The position numbers and the translations under genes were made by a program. The notes under the pieces are model-generated. The model made no database searches and was not told the origin of the DNA. It worked only from the letters and a program-made list of their open reading frames with translations. This document shows, piece by piece, positions 12,401-26,400 of a DNA stretch of 64,000 nucleotides; position 1 is the first letter of the stretch; each line of letters opens with the position of its first letter. This DNA is from Branchiostoma floridae (lineage: Eukaryota > Chordata > Leptocardii > Amphioxiformes > Branchiostomatidae): NCBI RefSeq assembly GCF_000003815.2, contig NC_049997.1, positions 11,767,178 through 11,831,177 of the forward strand. The letters are read 5' to 3'.

Positions 12401-15400
12401 GCACTGTCATTCCACAATCCAAACGCAAAAACTGATAGAGAGTACTGCACTCCGCTGAACAAACCGGATATTGTTGCAGTAGTGTCACCGGGACTTCTAA
12501 AATGTGTCTTCGGGGATGGCTGAAAGAATCCTGTAAAAGAAATGAATTCGTCACAACGCAATTTAGAAAACTGCACGAAATGATGATGTTGATTCCCTGC
12601 ATTATCAACAATGTATGTATAATTTGTGGTGATCTGTGTGATTAGTCTCGGGAACCTCGCACCTTCTCGCCAATCTACAAACCTCTTAGGTTCACTTCCC
12701 TGAACAAGTCGGTATCACCTTGCTAATCAGGACCTCGCATTTCTATCCCAAGATCCCATTAGCCTAATGATTTTGACCTAAATACATATTGCTGATACGC
12801 AACGCTTCATACTTGAAAGATAACGTTACTGCCCACGTTCTAGATTTTTATTTGTAAAACATTATATGACTTTGTTTTACGTTATGCTCTTGGATTATGG
12901 ATCGCAAAACTGGATTTCGGCATTTTTGTTATATTGGACTTGTATATGCCACTGCCATATTTAATTTCTTTATTTTCAGTGAAACTATTGTTAGCAGCTG
13001 CCTTCACCACTGTGCCCTGTATCTTTCCACAAACAAATATGTTCAGCGCTGAATACGGAACAACAATCTGTATCTTAAGGTGAGACCATGTGGCGCAGCT
13101 ACAGCGTGTTCGAACTCGTGATCGAGAGGCCTCGAGTTCGAATCCTGCCGCGTCACAGATCTTGTGCCCTTGAGAAAGGCACTTAACACGGCTTTCCTCA
13201 CTTTACTCAGGTGAAAATGAAACCAAACCAAACCAAACCAAACATACCATGTGTAGGTATGTAGATTATGTCGTATCCTTTGACGTCAGGGACTGGCTCG
13301 ATCCAAGTGATAGATATTGAAGTAGTTGTGGTAAATGTACACGAGAGCTGTGAAACCGGACCAAAGCCTGTGGGTGAAAGTTTTAATGAATCATTCTTGG
13401 TGATATGACGTCAGTATCAATGTATTATATTTGTGTAATCACTATAAAAAAATACCACAGAGCGATTAAGTTAATATTCTACATGTCGTACATCCTTTTG
13501 GTAGGCTTACTGTTATCTTATTCTTTCATAACTTATCATTCTATTTTGGAGGGCTATTAGAGCAAAGCCAGAGGGATCTATTCAAAATATGTGCTTTTGG
13601 CTGCAAAAAATAACCATCTTAGTGATTGTAATGAAGCCATGATATACAAATGATAAGTTTCCATTAATTGCTTGGTAATGAAAAACCTCCTACCGGTACA
13701 AGTAAAGCGATCCACACGTAGACTGTAGCCAGGTGCGCAGTAGCAGTTGAAGCTCCCGATGGTGTTGTTGCAGAACTGACCACAACCTCCGTTTGCGGTG
13801 TTACATTCATTAAAGTCTGAGGAAAGAAATGCATAGTAGTTTGCTGTAACACGAACATTCAGTCGATCCAATGGATAGGCACGGTATCAGAAACTTTTTT
13901 TTATCTGCAGTAATGCGTTGATTAAGGTTAGAGATAGAGGTAATAAGATACGCAGCTAAGCAGTTACTCAAGCAGCTGGGTATGATTTTGGAAACAATCA
14001 AACAATTTGGAATCAATCTAGTTGCATCCACTACCCTTGGTCAGTTAAACTGGTAGAGAGCAGGTTTTATACGCTACGAATTTATAAGCATGCAAAAGAG
14101 ATGAAGACAAATTTGAAACAAGTAGAAAACAAAGGTGAGACAGAAAGTCTGATTGGCCTATCAAAATTTGTATTCTTCTACTTTGCATATCAACTCATTT
14201 GACAGTAAATCTTACTTTTGTTTTCTATTGGACTGTGAAATTGGTCTTAATCTACTTTGCATATCAATTCAAAGGAAGGGTATAAAGCATCTCTTCAGCC
14301 AGCTTTTCTCAGTGTTACCGACGAAAGGTAGTGAATGCTACCTGAAACGTCTAACCGTTTCCAAAATCATATTCATTTGCTTCATAATCATATCTACAGT
14401 AATAATACTGTAGAAAAATGTACGTCGCGTCCGTATTCGTAGCTCCAATAAATCGGCATAGATAAAACAAAACTTTTTGTTCTATGCTATCGATAGTAAG
14501 GCCACAGCAAGTACATTTTATGGATGACATAAGCGCGCGCATTAATTTTCGCCTGATTTCAGGGGGAAAAATAATTTTTTTTTCTTCGGAGATGGTCAAC
14601 ATGACGAGAAAGTACCAAAATGGGCAAATATGTTGTGTTGTAGGCCAATGATTGTACTTGTAGAAGTGACACGCACTAGCCAGGTAGCCATAACTGCATT
14701 TATAGAAGTGAAACTTGTTAGATAGATATAAAGGTGGCACCAATATGGAAGCCATGAGTGTAGCTGCCACGTTGGTAAGTGATACCAGTCTACCACACTA
14801 GTGTCACCTTTACTACACACGTCTTTAATACAGGAATGAATGCCTTATTGGCTGTGATACCATGTTTCTTGTTTTTTTTACAATGTTTATTGCGTATATT
14901 TGGAAAATTTAGCCATCTTGTTTTTTTACCCATCTTGTTTTTTTGGCCCTATCTCACTATTTTTTTAGTCTGCAGAGGATGTCATCCATAAATTTACTTG
15001 CTGTGGCCTAATGAAAGTCTGCTTACCAGAACAGGCAAACCCGTCAACATCTAGCATATAGCCTGTGTTACAGAAGCACTCAAAACTACCGATGGTGTTG
15101 TCACAAACATGAGAACATCCGCCATTTGCTGTGTTGCATTCGTTTATATCTGTGTAGAAAAGAGAAGAAAGTCAGAATTGCATTGTATGTAGCAATACTC
15201 GTATCATCGAAAATCCTCAAATATATCAAATGATTGCAGAGAAGAAAACACCGGATTCCTTAACCCTTGTCCTGCTGGCAACTTTTTACCCAAATACCCT
15301 CCCTGTTTTGGGCTACTTTTTGCATACAATGCATCAAGCAATGCACCCGACAAATGTTTATTCTTAAAATCAATTTCAAAGATTTGGAAATCCCACTGTC

Positions 15401-18400
15401 TCTTATCCCTGAGCCAATGGAAAATGTCACACTTATATTAATGTTAATTTCCATTTCAACCAACTACTTGCACCTACAGCCACGTGGTCACATGATCCGT
15501 CACTCTTTTTGCATTACAGAGAGAGATGGGCACCGGCTGGTCCGAGGAAAGCACAGTAGCAAGCAAATTGTGTTACAACTCGACATCATAATAATACAGA
15601 GGTATACATACCGTCACATGCAAAACCGTCGACATTCAATGCGTATCCCGTACCGCAGATGCACTGAAAGCTCCCGATGGTGTTGCTACAATTCTGCCCG
15701 CAGCCTCCATTTGCTACGGAGCATTCATTAATATCTGAAAAAAATGTAGTAAAAAAAGTCATCTAGCATATCAATTGTCTGTGTTTTGTATTTAGCCTCC
15801 TATTTTGCATACGATAAAACCACAAAGTACGGATTCAAGAAATATGAATAACTTGAAATATGGGCAAGACAAGAAGGGTTTATCGAAATTTCAATGTACG
15901 ACCACATCTTATGGTGTAGACAAGAGGTTATATCGAAACCATATAAGCTACTTGTTTTTCAACTAGTTAAAAGACGTTCCTACCGTCACAAGAAACTCCA
16001 TCAACATTTAAGGTGTAGCCGATTCCACATGAACACTGGAAACTCCCAAAATAGTTTGTACAAGTCTGCAAACAACCACCATTAGCAGCGGAGCATTCGT
16101 TCACGTCTGCAAAATTTAACAAAAGAAAGGGAGGTTGATAAATAGATAAATTCACACCTAAAACTAGACCTATTCAACGCTGGGTTGTGAAGAATCCATT
16201 GCGCTGTTGTAGCATGCAAACCATGTAATTCACCTTTCTCACGCGGCGGCCATGATAAATCGAAAACGAGGTCAACGAGGCAAACAAAAGACTGTCCATC
16301 ATAATTAGCAGTTCAACCAATGATAGCCTGGCAATTAGGAAATCGACCTATAAGAGAATGGCTGCATGTCCGTCAAATATTTGAATTATTATGTTTTTAT
16401 TTTGCATCTCTTAAGGGACTATTGGACCAGTCTACGCTACTCTAAATTGCTTCTAAAAAATCTTTCGGTGCATAACACTAGTTATAATATTTATCATTTG
16501 ATCCTATATTGTGAACATTTTTGTGATTTGGGGGAAAACTGATTTAAGAAATACGTTTTGTCTGTTTGCCTAATTGACCTCGTTTTAGATCTATCATGGC
16601 CGCCGTGTGAGAAAGGTGCGTACATATAACATTGACTTGTTCTGCCAGTTCATTGTAGTAATGCTAAAAAAAAGAAGAAAAAAAATGGAAGTCACCCCAA
16701 AAGTCTGAAAATATATCAGCATCTTATCCTCGAGTTGTACAGATAGCTGTTTTGAATATTTTAACTAAATATCGAACCTTCATAAAAATAGAGAATCCCA
16801 TGTTCTATTGTAAATACCTTTGCATCCATTTTTAAAACTTTGAGAATAATGCACAATGTAGAAAGAGATTTTCTAACCATGACATGCCAATCCATCTGCA
16901 TTTAGTTTGTAACCGGTCATACAAGAACACTGGAAACTCCCGATGCTGTTTGTACAGGTCTGCCCACAGCCACCGTTTGCAGAGGCACATTCATCCACGT
17001 CTGTGTTATAAAACATAACATAACATATGCAGTGAAACTAAGGTAAATACATCATGTGTGACACTAATTAATATTGGCATCATAACGACAATAACAGTTT
17101 AACCTGCAGTTGGTTCTTTTCTTATCCTGGTCCAAGTGTATTTTTCATTTTCATTTAGAGTAAGATATGTAGTTTGTCATTTTGGAGTACACCATGCCAT
17201 GTCTAAAGTTCGTAATTTTAAGTATATAAACTGCTATAAACGCCAAAGAGAAAATGTACTTCCGATAATACTTAAAACATACTATTCAATGTATGTATAC
17301 AATAAAGATGTCTTTACAAACCACCATGATGTTCAGGTGCCCGCAAATTTGGAATAGTTTGAGTCAAACCTTATATCTTTGCCAATCATTACCCAACTTC
17401 AAGAACCTGTTAAAAAGTCATTATTAGACAATCATACATTTATCTAATCTCCTAATCATAGTTTTTCTATTTCTACATTTTGCTTGCTTTTTTAGTTGTT
17501 ACATTTCTTATGATGTTATCTTCCATTTTTCTACCGATGTATGCCTACGTAGTTATCAATTATTGAACTATTATACTTTCCTTCCATTTTGGTAATTGGT
17601 ATAATACTCTGGGTTATATTATTGTTTAATGTATAATTTTCAGATCTATTCAATCCTTATTAGCTTATGAATTGTTAAATTATATTATAATTTGTTACTT
17701 TCGGGGGAAGAGCAAGTATAAGCCACGAGGCTTTTTCCCCCCCTGTACGTTCTTTCATCCTTTAATTTGTTTTATGTTGTTTTATTTTAGAATTGTGCAA
17801 AATAAATAAAATAAGATAAAAAAGTACCAGAAATAAACCTAGTTGTCGTGAAGAACCATCGCTACCTACCGTCACACGAAAACCCGTCTGCGTTCAGGCT
17901 GTAGCCAACATCGCACGAACATTGGAAACTCGGGATAAGATTAGTGCAGGTCTGATCACACCCGCCATTTCCAGACGTACATTCGTCAATATCTGCATTT
18001 GTAAACAAAAATATCATCACACGCTCTATTGTATTGTTTACAACTTCATTAAAGCTGAATATATGTTACAGTCCCTTCATCTCACTGCCTGGACCAGGCT
18101 GCTTCAGGAACAATGATGTCGAAGTGTGTGTTTTTTTTTTCATCTAAAACAACCTCCGAAACAACCTCCAAATAAAAACTTGGCAAAGACAAACGGATGA
18201 GTAGCAATAAAGGCAAATACAAAATCGGGTTAAATGATCTAATAATGATATTTGTACCAATGGCGTAGTTACGAATCCTAAAGTTTGTGAACAAAAATTA
18301 ATTGCCCAAAGGCATCATGAGAATACTTACCATCACAATTGAACTCATCGCTGTTAAGGGTATAGCCATTCTGGCACGAGCAATGGAAACTTCCAATGAC

Positions 18401-20304
18401 ATTGGTACATATCTGCTGACAGCCAGCATTTGCAGTAGAACATTCGTCAACGTCTGCAAAAAAAAAATACTTAAAAAATAACTAGATAATAATTTTAATC
18501 TAACATAGTTCTATACCAAGGCTGAAGCAAACTCGTAGTTGAGCTTCTGTTTTCAATGAATTGGTGCCTGGTGCTCAAGTCCCGGGGTAAGGATATCCCT
18601 GTCTGGGCTGCACCCCGGACGTGAACAGTGGTCCCGCTTTCGAGCAGATGCCTAGTAACCCCTCCCACATACCCTGGTACGCTACATGTATGCATACAGA
18701 AACAGCAATGCAACTTTTGTATGAGCCACAAGGCCCTACAGACCCTGAACGATCAGTGAAAGTCGTGGAATTCTGTCTTTTACTGTGACGAAAATAAAAC
18801 TTGTGTACCGTTGCAGAAAAATCCGTTGACGTTTAAACTGTAGCCGGTCCCGCAGGAACAGACGAAACTGCCCATGTTGTTAGTACAAGTCTGATCACAG
18901 CCACCGTTTGCAGTGAAGCATTCGTCATTATCTGTAAACAAAGTTTTATCAACTTGGAAAATATGAATAGTGCACGATCATTAAATAGCTCCCTTAGATA
19001 GTAGAAATTTATGAATGAAGCTCGTTTGAATAAGGATATGCTCACCGTCGCAAGCAAGACCATCATCATTTAAATCGTAGCCAATCGCACAGGAGCACTG
19101 GAAGCCTCCAATGGTGTTGTGACAATTCTGTTGACATCCACCGTTTCCCAAGTTGCATTCATTGATGTCTGGAAAGATGCGAGATTACGATTTGGTAGCA
19201 CTCTTTAAACTCTAAATATATATCTATTTGCGAGGCAAAGCTTTTTGGTTCAAACTCTGAGAGCTACCCTAGCAGATACGGATCAACATAGACAATGTGT
19301 TTGGCGAGATATACAACCTTTTATTCTGGCGCTCCAGAAACAATAGAAACAGCACATTGGAGGCATTAGGGCGAGACCGGAATTGCCAGACAAGCTCTAC
19401 ATGTGCCCTATAAAAGTATTTTTCCCAACGATGATTAGAGAAGAGCGGCCATTCACACGTCCATGCGTATCTGATTCTAGCGACAGACTGGAGGAATGAA
19501 CACCGCGCACGTGGGACCACCCGTCAAGATGGCAGACAGGGAACTTTGTTGCCATGGTAACTGTCGCGACATCGTGCATCTTGGAATCAACTGCCCATAG
19601 TTGCCCAAAAACCTTTTGTCTAATAGTATAAAAGTTTTGAGGTTACGTCTTGGATGTGAGTTTCCTTTAGGTAAAAAAAAGGTTTCTAGTCTGCAGCTGA
19701 AGCTGTACTGTAAGCTCCAAGTAAGCATCTACAAAAAGCGAGGAAGAACTTGACAAGGAGATCATTCCAACCTGAAGACCCCCATGTTTAAAATATGACG
19801 TACATGCTGCGTTAGCGCTGTAATTAATCAATGCAGCTACAAAGCATATGATGCCTTGGACAAGTACGATATTGTTGTAAAGTTTGAGCATTGTTCTAAC
19901 GCAAAGAAAACACCATGGATTTCGGTCGACCACGCCGACCTTCGTTGGTCAAACTTAAAAACTATATATGAGTTCTAACAACACTAGTGAATTATTATCA
20001 TGTGTATGTGCAAGTACGATACTATTTGCATGCAAACATTGGCTTACCATCACAAGTAAAGCCGTCTACGTTCAAGTTGTGCCCAGCTCCACAGGAACAA
20101 TAAAATGAGCCGGCGGTGTTGGTACAAGCATGGTCACAACCACCATTTGCTGCTAAGCATTCATCAATGTCTGCATTAATTTAAAAGTAGAGAGAAAAAA
20201 TAAAATAAGTCCAGTCATATTTATGAAACGTGTCACTATCGCGACAATCACAATCGTGTACAGAATCTCCACACACACACACACACGTACACGTACACGT
20301 ACAC

Positions 20305-20401
<97 letters not shown>

Positions 20402-23400
20402 GCACAAAAGCACTTACATACACACACACACATACATACATACACATACACATACACACACACTCGCGCACTTGCTAACAATACCACCTTGACGGAGGTG
20501 GAAATGGTTAATAATTATAGATTACCATATCATAATCGATTGTTAGTGTATAACCTACCACTGCAGGAGGGGGCGTTTCTGCTCCAAGACCGATCTGCCT
20601 GGCAGGTGGAACTGGAATATCCGATCAGATCATATCCTACGTCACACGTGAAGAGCACCATGTCCATGTAGAAGTTGGTGCCACTCAAACCACCATTTGT
20701 AGGAGGTAGTAACATTGGACACTGTATACCTAATATTACAAAACATAAATAAACATGTTGGGATTGTGTTAATTAATTACTTGATTGCTCAAATGGCAAT
20801 ATCTACCTTTGGTGTTATGTGACATATAGGTAAGTGCTTTTAGAGAGGGCCGTTCTACATTTAATTCTTTTGTAAGCAATTTTAGCACAGTGAATATTCC
20901 CCATCACTATATAGAATTTTTCAGTATTGATTTTGGCCTAATGAAGCAATAGTATAAAGTTAATTTTTTTCAGTACGACATTCTTATGCTGCGCGATTTT
21001 TGCGTAATTTTCTCTTAATTTTATGTTTATTTTGTTTAATATCTAAGAAACTATTTAACCCAGTGTTTCTGAGAAAACCTGAGATATGCCTGAAACTATG
21101 TAATATCAACTAATAAGCTATTACATAAACTTACGTATGCATGTTGGGGCAATTCCAGTCCATGTGCGATCTGCTTGGCAAGTCAAACTGACACTTCCAA
21201 TCATCTCATATCCAGAATTGCACGTGAACTCCACCACGTCTTGGTAGAAATTGAAACCAGTCATGTCACCGTTCGCAGGGGCTGTCAGCAACGGGCACTG
21301 CACGCCTAGTAAGGGAAGGGATGTAGCATTTGCGCTTCAGTAGAACTATCTTCATGAAATAATACATTGTACGACAGCATTTTTAAGTTTATGTTGATAA
21401 CAACATAGACTTAATTATGATGAAATTAGTCAAAACCCAAACGAGGTTATTACCCACGAAAGTAAATTACCCTTTTAACTTTCCAACACCTACAAATATT
21501 ACTAAAATCCATCCAGAGGTTCTGCTGAACACACATATCCGAAAGCACAAAAACACACACATGTACAGTAACGCACACTCACACAGACACACGTACAGTA
21601 ACGCACACTCACACAAACACGTACAGTAACGCACACTCACACACACACACGTACAGTAACGCACACTCACACACACACGTACAGTAACGCACACTCACAC
21701 ACACACACGTACAGTAACGCACACTCACACACACACGTACAGTAACGCACACTAGCTCAAAATAGTATCTGACTGTTTATACAGGGGCAAAATTTATACT
21801 TAGTAAAGAGAACTGTTTATCTTACGTCTACAGGTTGGTGCAGTCCCAGTCCACATGCGGTCAGCCTGGCAGGTCAAGCTAGCGGTCCCGACCATCTCGT
21901 ATCCAGTATCACACGTGAACAGCAGCACGTCTTGGTAGAAGTTGTTGCCAGTCATTGCACCGTTTTCAGGAGCAGTCAGCGATGGACACTGCACGCCTAG
22001 TAAAGCAATTTTTCAATAGAAATATCTCCTTATATCTGTAGTAGAATCGGACATTTTGGTCCCGGTCGTTTCCGGAAACATTATCCAGGGGTGCCTAAGC
22101 ATTTGCACGAACCTTATGAGATTCGTACGAATCTTATCTGATACACACGAATTACTATGCGAAATCGCACGAACCTTATGAAAATCTCACGAATCACTAT
22201 GTGATTTGCTCGAACCTTAAGTAATTTGCACCGCGAACATTTTTCTATCATGGTATTAGACTGCAGTCTATGGTGTGACCGTGAAATTAAAACCACCGCG
22301 AAAAGTCATTTTTCTATCATGGTATTAGACTGCAGTCTATGGTGTGACCGTGAAATTAAAACCACCGCGAAAAGTCATTTTTCCCGCTGCCGTGAAATTA
22401 AATCCCCGCGAACTTAAATGCATTCACAGTAATCGGATGATTTCGCATAAGGTACGTGCAAATCACATAAGGTTCATGTGTGTCACATAGTGATTCGAGC
22501 GAATCACATAAGGTTCGTACGTGTTCGCATAGTGATTCGTGTGATTTTCATAAGGTTCGTGCGTTTTCGCATAGTGATTCGTGCGTATCACATAATATTC
22601 GTACGAATCTCATAAGGTTCATGTAAATGCTTAGGCACCCCTGTTATCTAATTTTGTCTCCTTTTCTTCTTTATTCCTTACGGGCATGTGTGCCTTTTAC
22701 ACTAGTCAAATAAACCAGAAATGTACTCTACCATGCATTGGCAGATGGAACCGTACTTAATTTCCATTTGGTTCATGTGATATAGGCTTGGGGTCATTTC
22801 AACTTGCGACGCGAATACTTTTTGTGCTAAGCAGTTTGTTTTATGTAAGAAAAAAGTTTCGTTTTTTACTGTATATACTCTGCCAGGGCTATCTACAGCT
22901 TAACGTTTTTTTGGCCTGCTCGTTGCCAAGGAGCCAATGTTTATCTATTCATTCATTTTTGTGATTTTTACCCAGGATTGCCAAACCCAGTTCTACTGTC
23001 ATTGCTTTGAAGTGGGGCCATGTATTACTAAAACTAGTTCTTATAAAAATACAGCCATATGCAAAATTAATTCTAATTGTTCAATTTCGTTCTTAAATTT
23101 GTCATTTCAAGCTTCCAAATACATATTCTAATATTTTCATGTCAAAAAGTTCATCTTTCTATAGATAGGACGAAATGTTTGTCGGTCTTGGCAAATGGAA
23201 TGAGGGACTGGTCCTGCATGGTGACAGGCCTGGAACTTATTTATTATTGTCTCAGCGATATTGGATGCTATAACCTACGTGTACAGGTTGGAGCGATCCC
23301 ATCCCACGTGCGGTCAGCTTGGCAGGTCAAGCTGGCGGTCCCCACACGGTCGTACCCTGAGTTACAGGTGAACCGTGCTATGTCCTGGAAGAAATTGCTG

Positions 23401-26400
23401 CCAGTCATCGCACCATTTGTTGGAGCTGTGAGCAACGGGCATTGGACTCCTAGTAGAGCACAAAAATATATTTCACAAAGTAGAATGTGATTCATACAAT
23501 TGTATTATGCTTTGTTACCTGGGTCCTCTTGGAAATCAACAAAAAATGCCGAAGGGTCTACCTAGTTGTCAACAAGTTTCTTAAAGCTTGTGAGATAAGA
23601 TTTGTCTCACTTGAGCATGTTGGGACGGTTGCAGTCCATGTTCTATCAGCTTGGCATGTCGATGCAGAACTCCCTATGAGGTCGTATCCGATATAACACG
23701 TGAACTCCACCACGTCTTGGTAAGAATTAGTTCCTTCCTTTGCTCCGTTCGCAGGAGCTGATAGTATTGGGCACTTCACGCCTAGAGGAGAGACAAGTGC
23801 ATTTTAAAATAGTGTCAGCATGAAAGATTTTTATTTTACGAGGCGGTAGATTTATACAAATATGACAAATGTTCCTCTTAACTGTAAAAATAACCTCTGG
23901 TAGCCCATATGCACTGTGTCAAATCTTTTGTTTTTGGATTCAACAGCAGTTTAGTAGTAAAAACATGTCCAGAATAATAGGGTACGTAAGATGGCCCATT
24001 ATATAATTTGACCTTTGTGTTTCCTACGCCTACCGACCTTAGATATATTATAAAGATCAAGCGAGCTTCTTGATTTATGCCGTCCACAGAAAATAAACCA
24101 AGCCAGCGAGCCACAATCTTACAAAGTGAAGGAAAATTATCTCACGATTGCATGTTGGGGCGTTTGCAGTCCATGTCTTATCGGCTTGGCATGTTAATGA
24201 AGCACTTCCTACAAGTTCGTAGCCAGAATTGCAAAAGAATCCAACCACGTCTTGGAAAAAATAGGATGATCCAGTCTTTCCGCCATCTGCTGGAGCTGAT
24301 AGTAGTGGGCACTGGACGACTAATAAAAGATTCTTTAGATCATTAAAATAGATTCCTTCGTAGCAATTTAAATGGTAATGTTCTTACATTACTGAGAACA
24401 AAATACGTCTAGATAGAATTTCTACAATATGCTTTATGTTCAGAAATCTCACAATGTGCTATCATTGAAACAGGCGGGGTGACAGCCTGGATAATAAAGG
24501 GTTAATGCCCCGCCCCGAGGTGTATATGGTGAGATAATCACTGGTCAAGTGCGATGATTATGGAATATACCGCCGAGTGAAGGTGGCGGACTAGGTGCTT
24601 TATGAAGGTGTTATTGCACCCGACGAGATATTATCTCACCATNNNNNNNNNNNNNNNNNNNNNNNNNNNNNNNNNNNNNNNNNNNNNNNNNNNNNNNNNN
24701 NNNNNNNNNNNNNNNNNNNNNNNNNNNNNNNNNNNNNNNNNNNNNNNNNNNNNNNNNNNNNNNNNNNNNNNNNNNNNNNNNNNNNNNNNNNNNNNNNNNN
24801 NNNNNNNNNNNNNNNNNNNNNNNNNNNNNNNNNNNNNNNNNNNNNNNNNNNNNNNNNNNNNNNNNNNNNNNNNNNNNNNNNNNNNNNNNNNNNNNNNNNN
24901 NNNNNNNNNNNNNNNNNNNNNNNNNNNNNNNNNNNNNNNNNNNNNNNNNNNNNNNNNNNNNNNNNNNNNNNNNNNNNNNNNNNNNNNNNNNNNNNNNNNN
25001 NNNNNNNNNNNNNNNNNNNNNNNNNNNNNNNNNNNNNNNNNNNNNNNNNNNNNNNNNNNNNNNNNNNNNNNNNNNNNNNNNNNNNNNNNNNNNNNNNNNN
25101 NNNNNNNNNNNNNNNNNNNNNNNNNNNNNNNNNNNNNNNNNNNNNNNNNNNNNNNNNNNNNNNNNNNNNNNNNNNNNNNNNNNNNNNNNNNNNNNNNNNN
25201 NNNNNNNNNNNNNNNNNNNNNNNNNNNNNNNNNNNNNNNNNNNNNNNNNNNNNNNNNNNNNNNNNNNNNNNNNNNNNNNNNNNNNNNNAAAATGGTTATT
25301 GAATCTATGTGCGCATGTGTCCATGGCATTCCTATACCAAATTTCAGGGCATTTTGGTTGTAAAACCAGGGTACAGGGGCCAAAAATGTACTTTTTGGGC
25401 CGAAAATGCCAAAAAAAGTCACCAAATTCAGCATTTTGTTCTATTATATGGCAAACAAGTTATCAACCCATGTGTGTACATGTCCAGGACATTCCTATAC
25501 CAAATTTCAGGTCATTTGGTTGCAATACCAGGGTGCTTGGGCCAAAATATACATTTTTTGGTCTAAAAATGACCAAAAAAACTCAATAAAATCATTTTAA
25601 AGGCAATTATAAAAAAATCTAGAACAACCCTGCTTTTACAAGTGATAGGTAAGTTCCTCTGCTACATAAAATGAAACTGAGATTCATTTTTGGTAAGCTA
25701 TGACTGTTTTTCCAGGAATAATTCTATGGTTACGATTTTCTTGAAATGGAAATATTGGTTTACTCTCGGGGCCACCACGGTTCGATACGTGAAAGGCCCA
25801 AACTTTTTTTTACATATGATGTATACAAAGGTTCAAACTATAACTGTGCCAAAAATCAAGCAAATTGCTTTGCCTGTAAATGAGCTAATGGTCAATGAAA
25901 ATGGTCAAAAAATTGATTGTTGTCAATTTTGGAAATTCACGAAAACACATCATTTTCAAACATCTGCTGCACCTCACTACAAAAACATTTTGAGCATCAC
26001 TATATATCATTTTTTTCATTAGAATATGGGTAATAACATATCCAAGAATCAATAAAATATCTGTTAATTTGTGGGGGCTACAAGAGTCCAAAGAAGGCCT
26101 ATTTTGGACGCGACCAAGGCCTTCCCTTGGTGAAAATCCGCCATTTTGAAAAATGGCCGTTGCCATGGCAACCGGTGACCGCAGATCTAAAACTTTGCCA
26201 TTTTTGTAGGTTTGGACCAAGGCCCTACCACCACACCAAACTTTAAGGAAAATCGATTTTTTGAGTTTGGCCACCCTATGCTTGGTTTTNNNNNNNNNNN
26301 NNNNNNNNNNNNNNNNNNNNNNNNNNNNNNNNNNNNNNNNNNNNNNNNNNNNNNNNNNNNNNNNNNNNNNNNNNNNNNNNNNNNNNNNNCAAGGCAGTAC

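Noticed and set aside
20223..20492. Overlapping Thr/His- or Cys/Val-rich frames
   Set aside because: Translations of a (CA)n microsatellite; no start context or domain.
21561..21755. CRISPR-like array
   Set aside because: Spacers are CA runs, units are unequal and the setting is a eukaryotic intron; it is a minisatellite.
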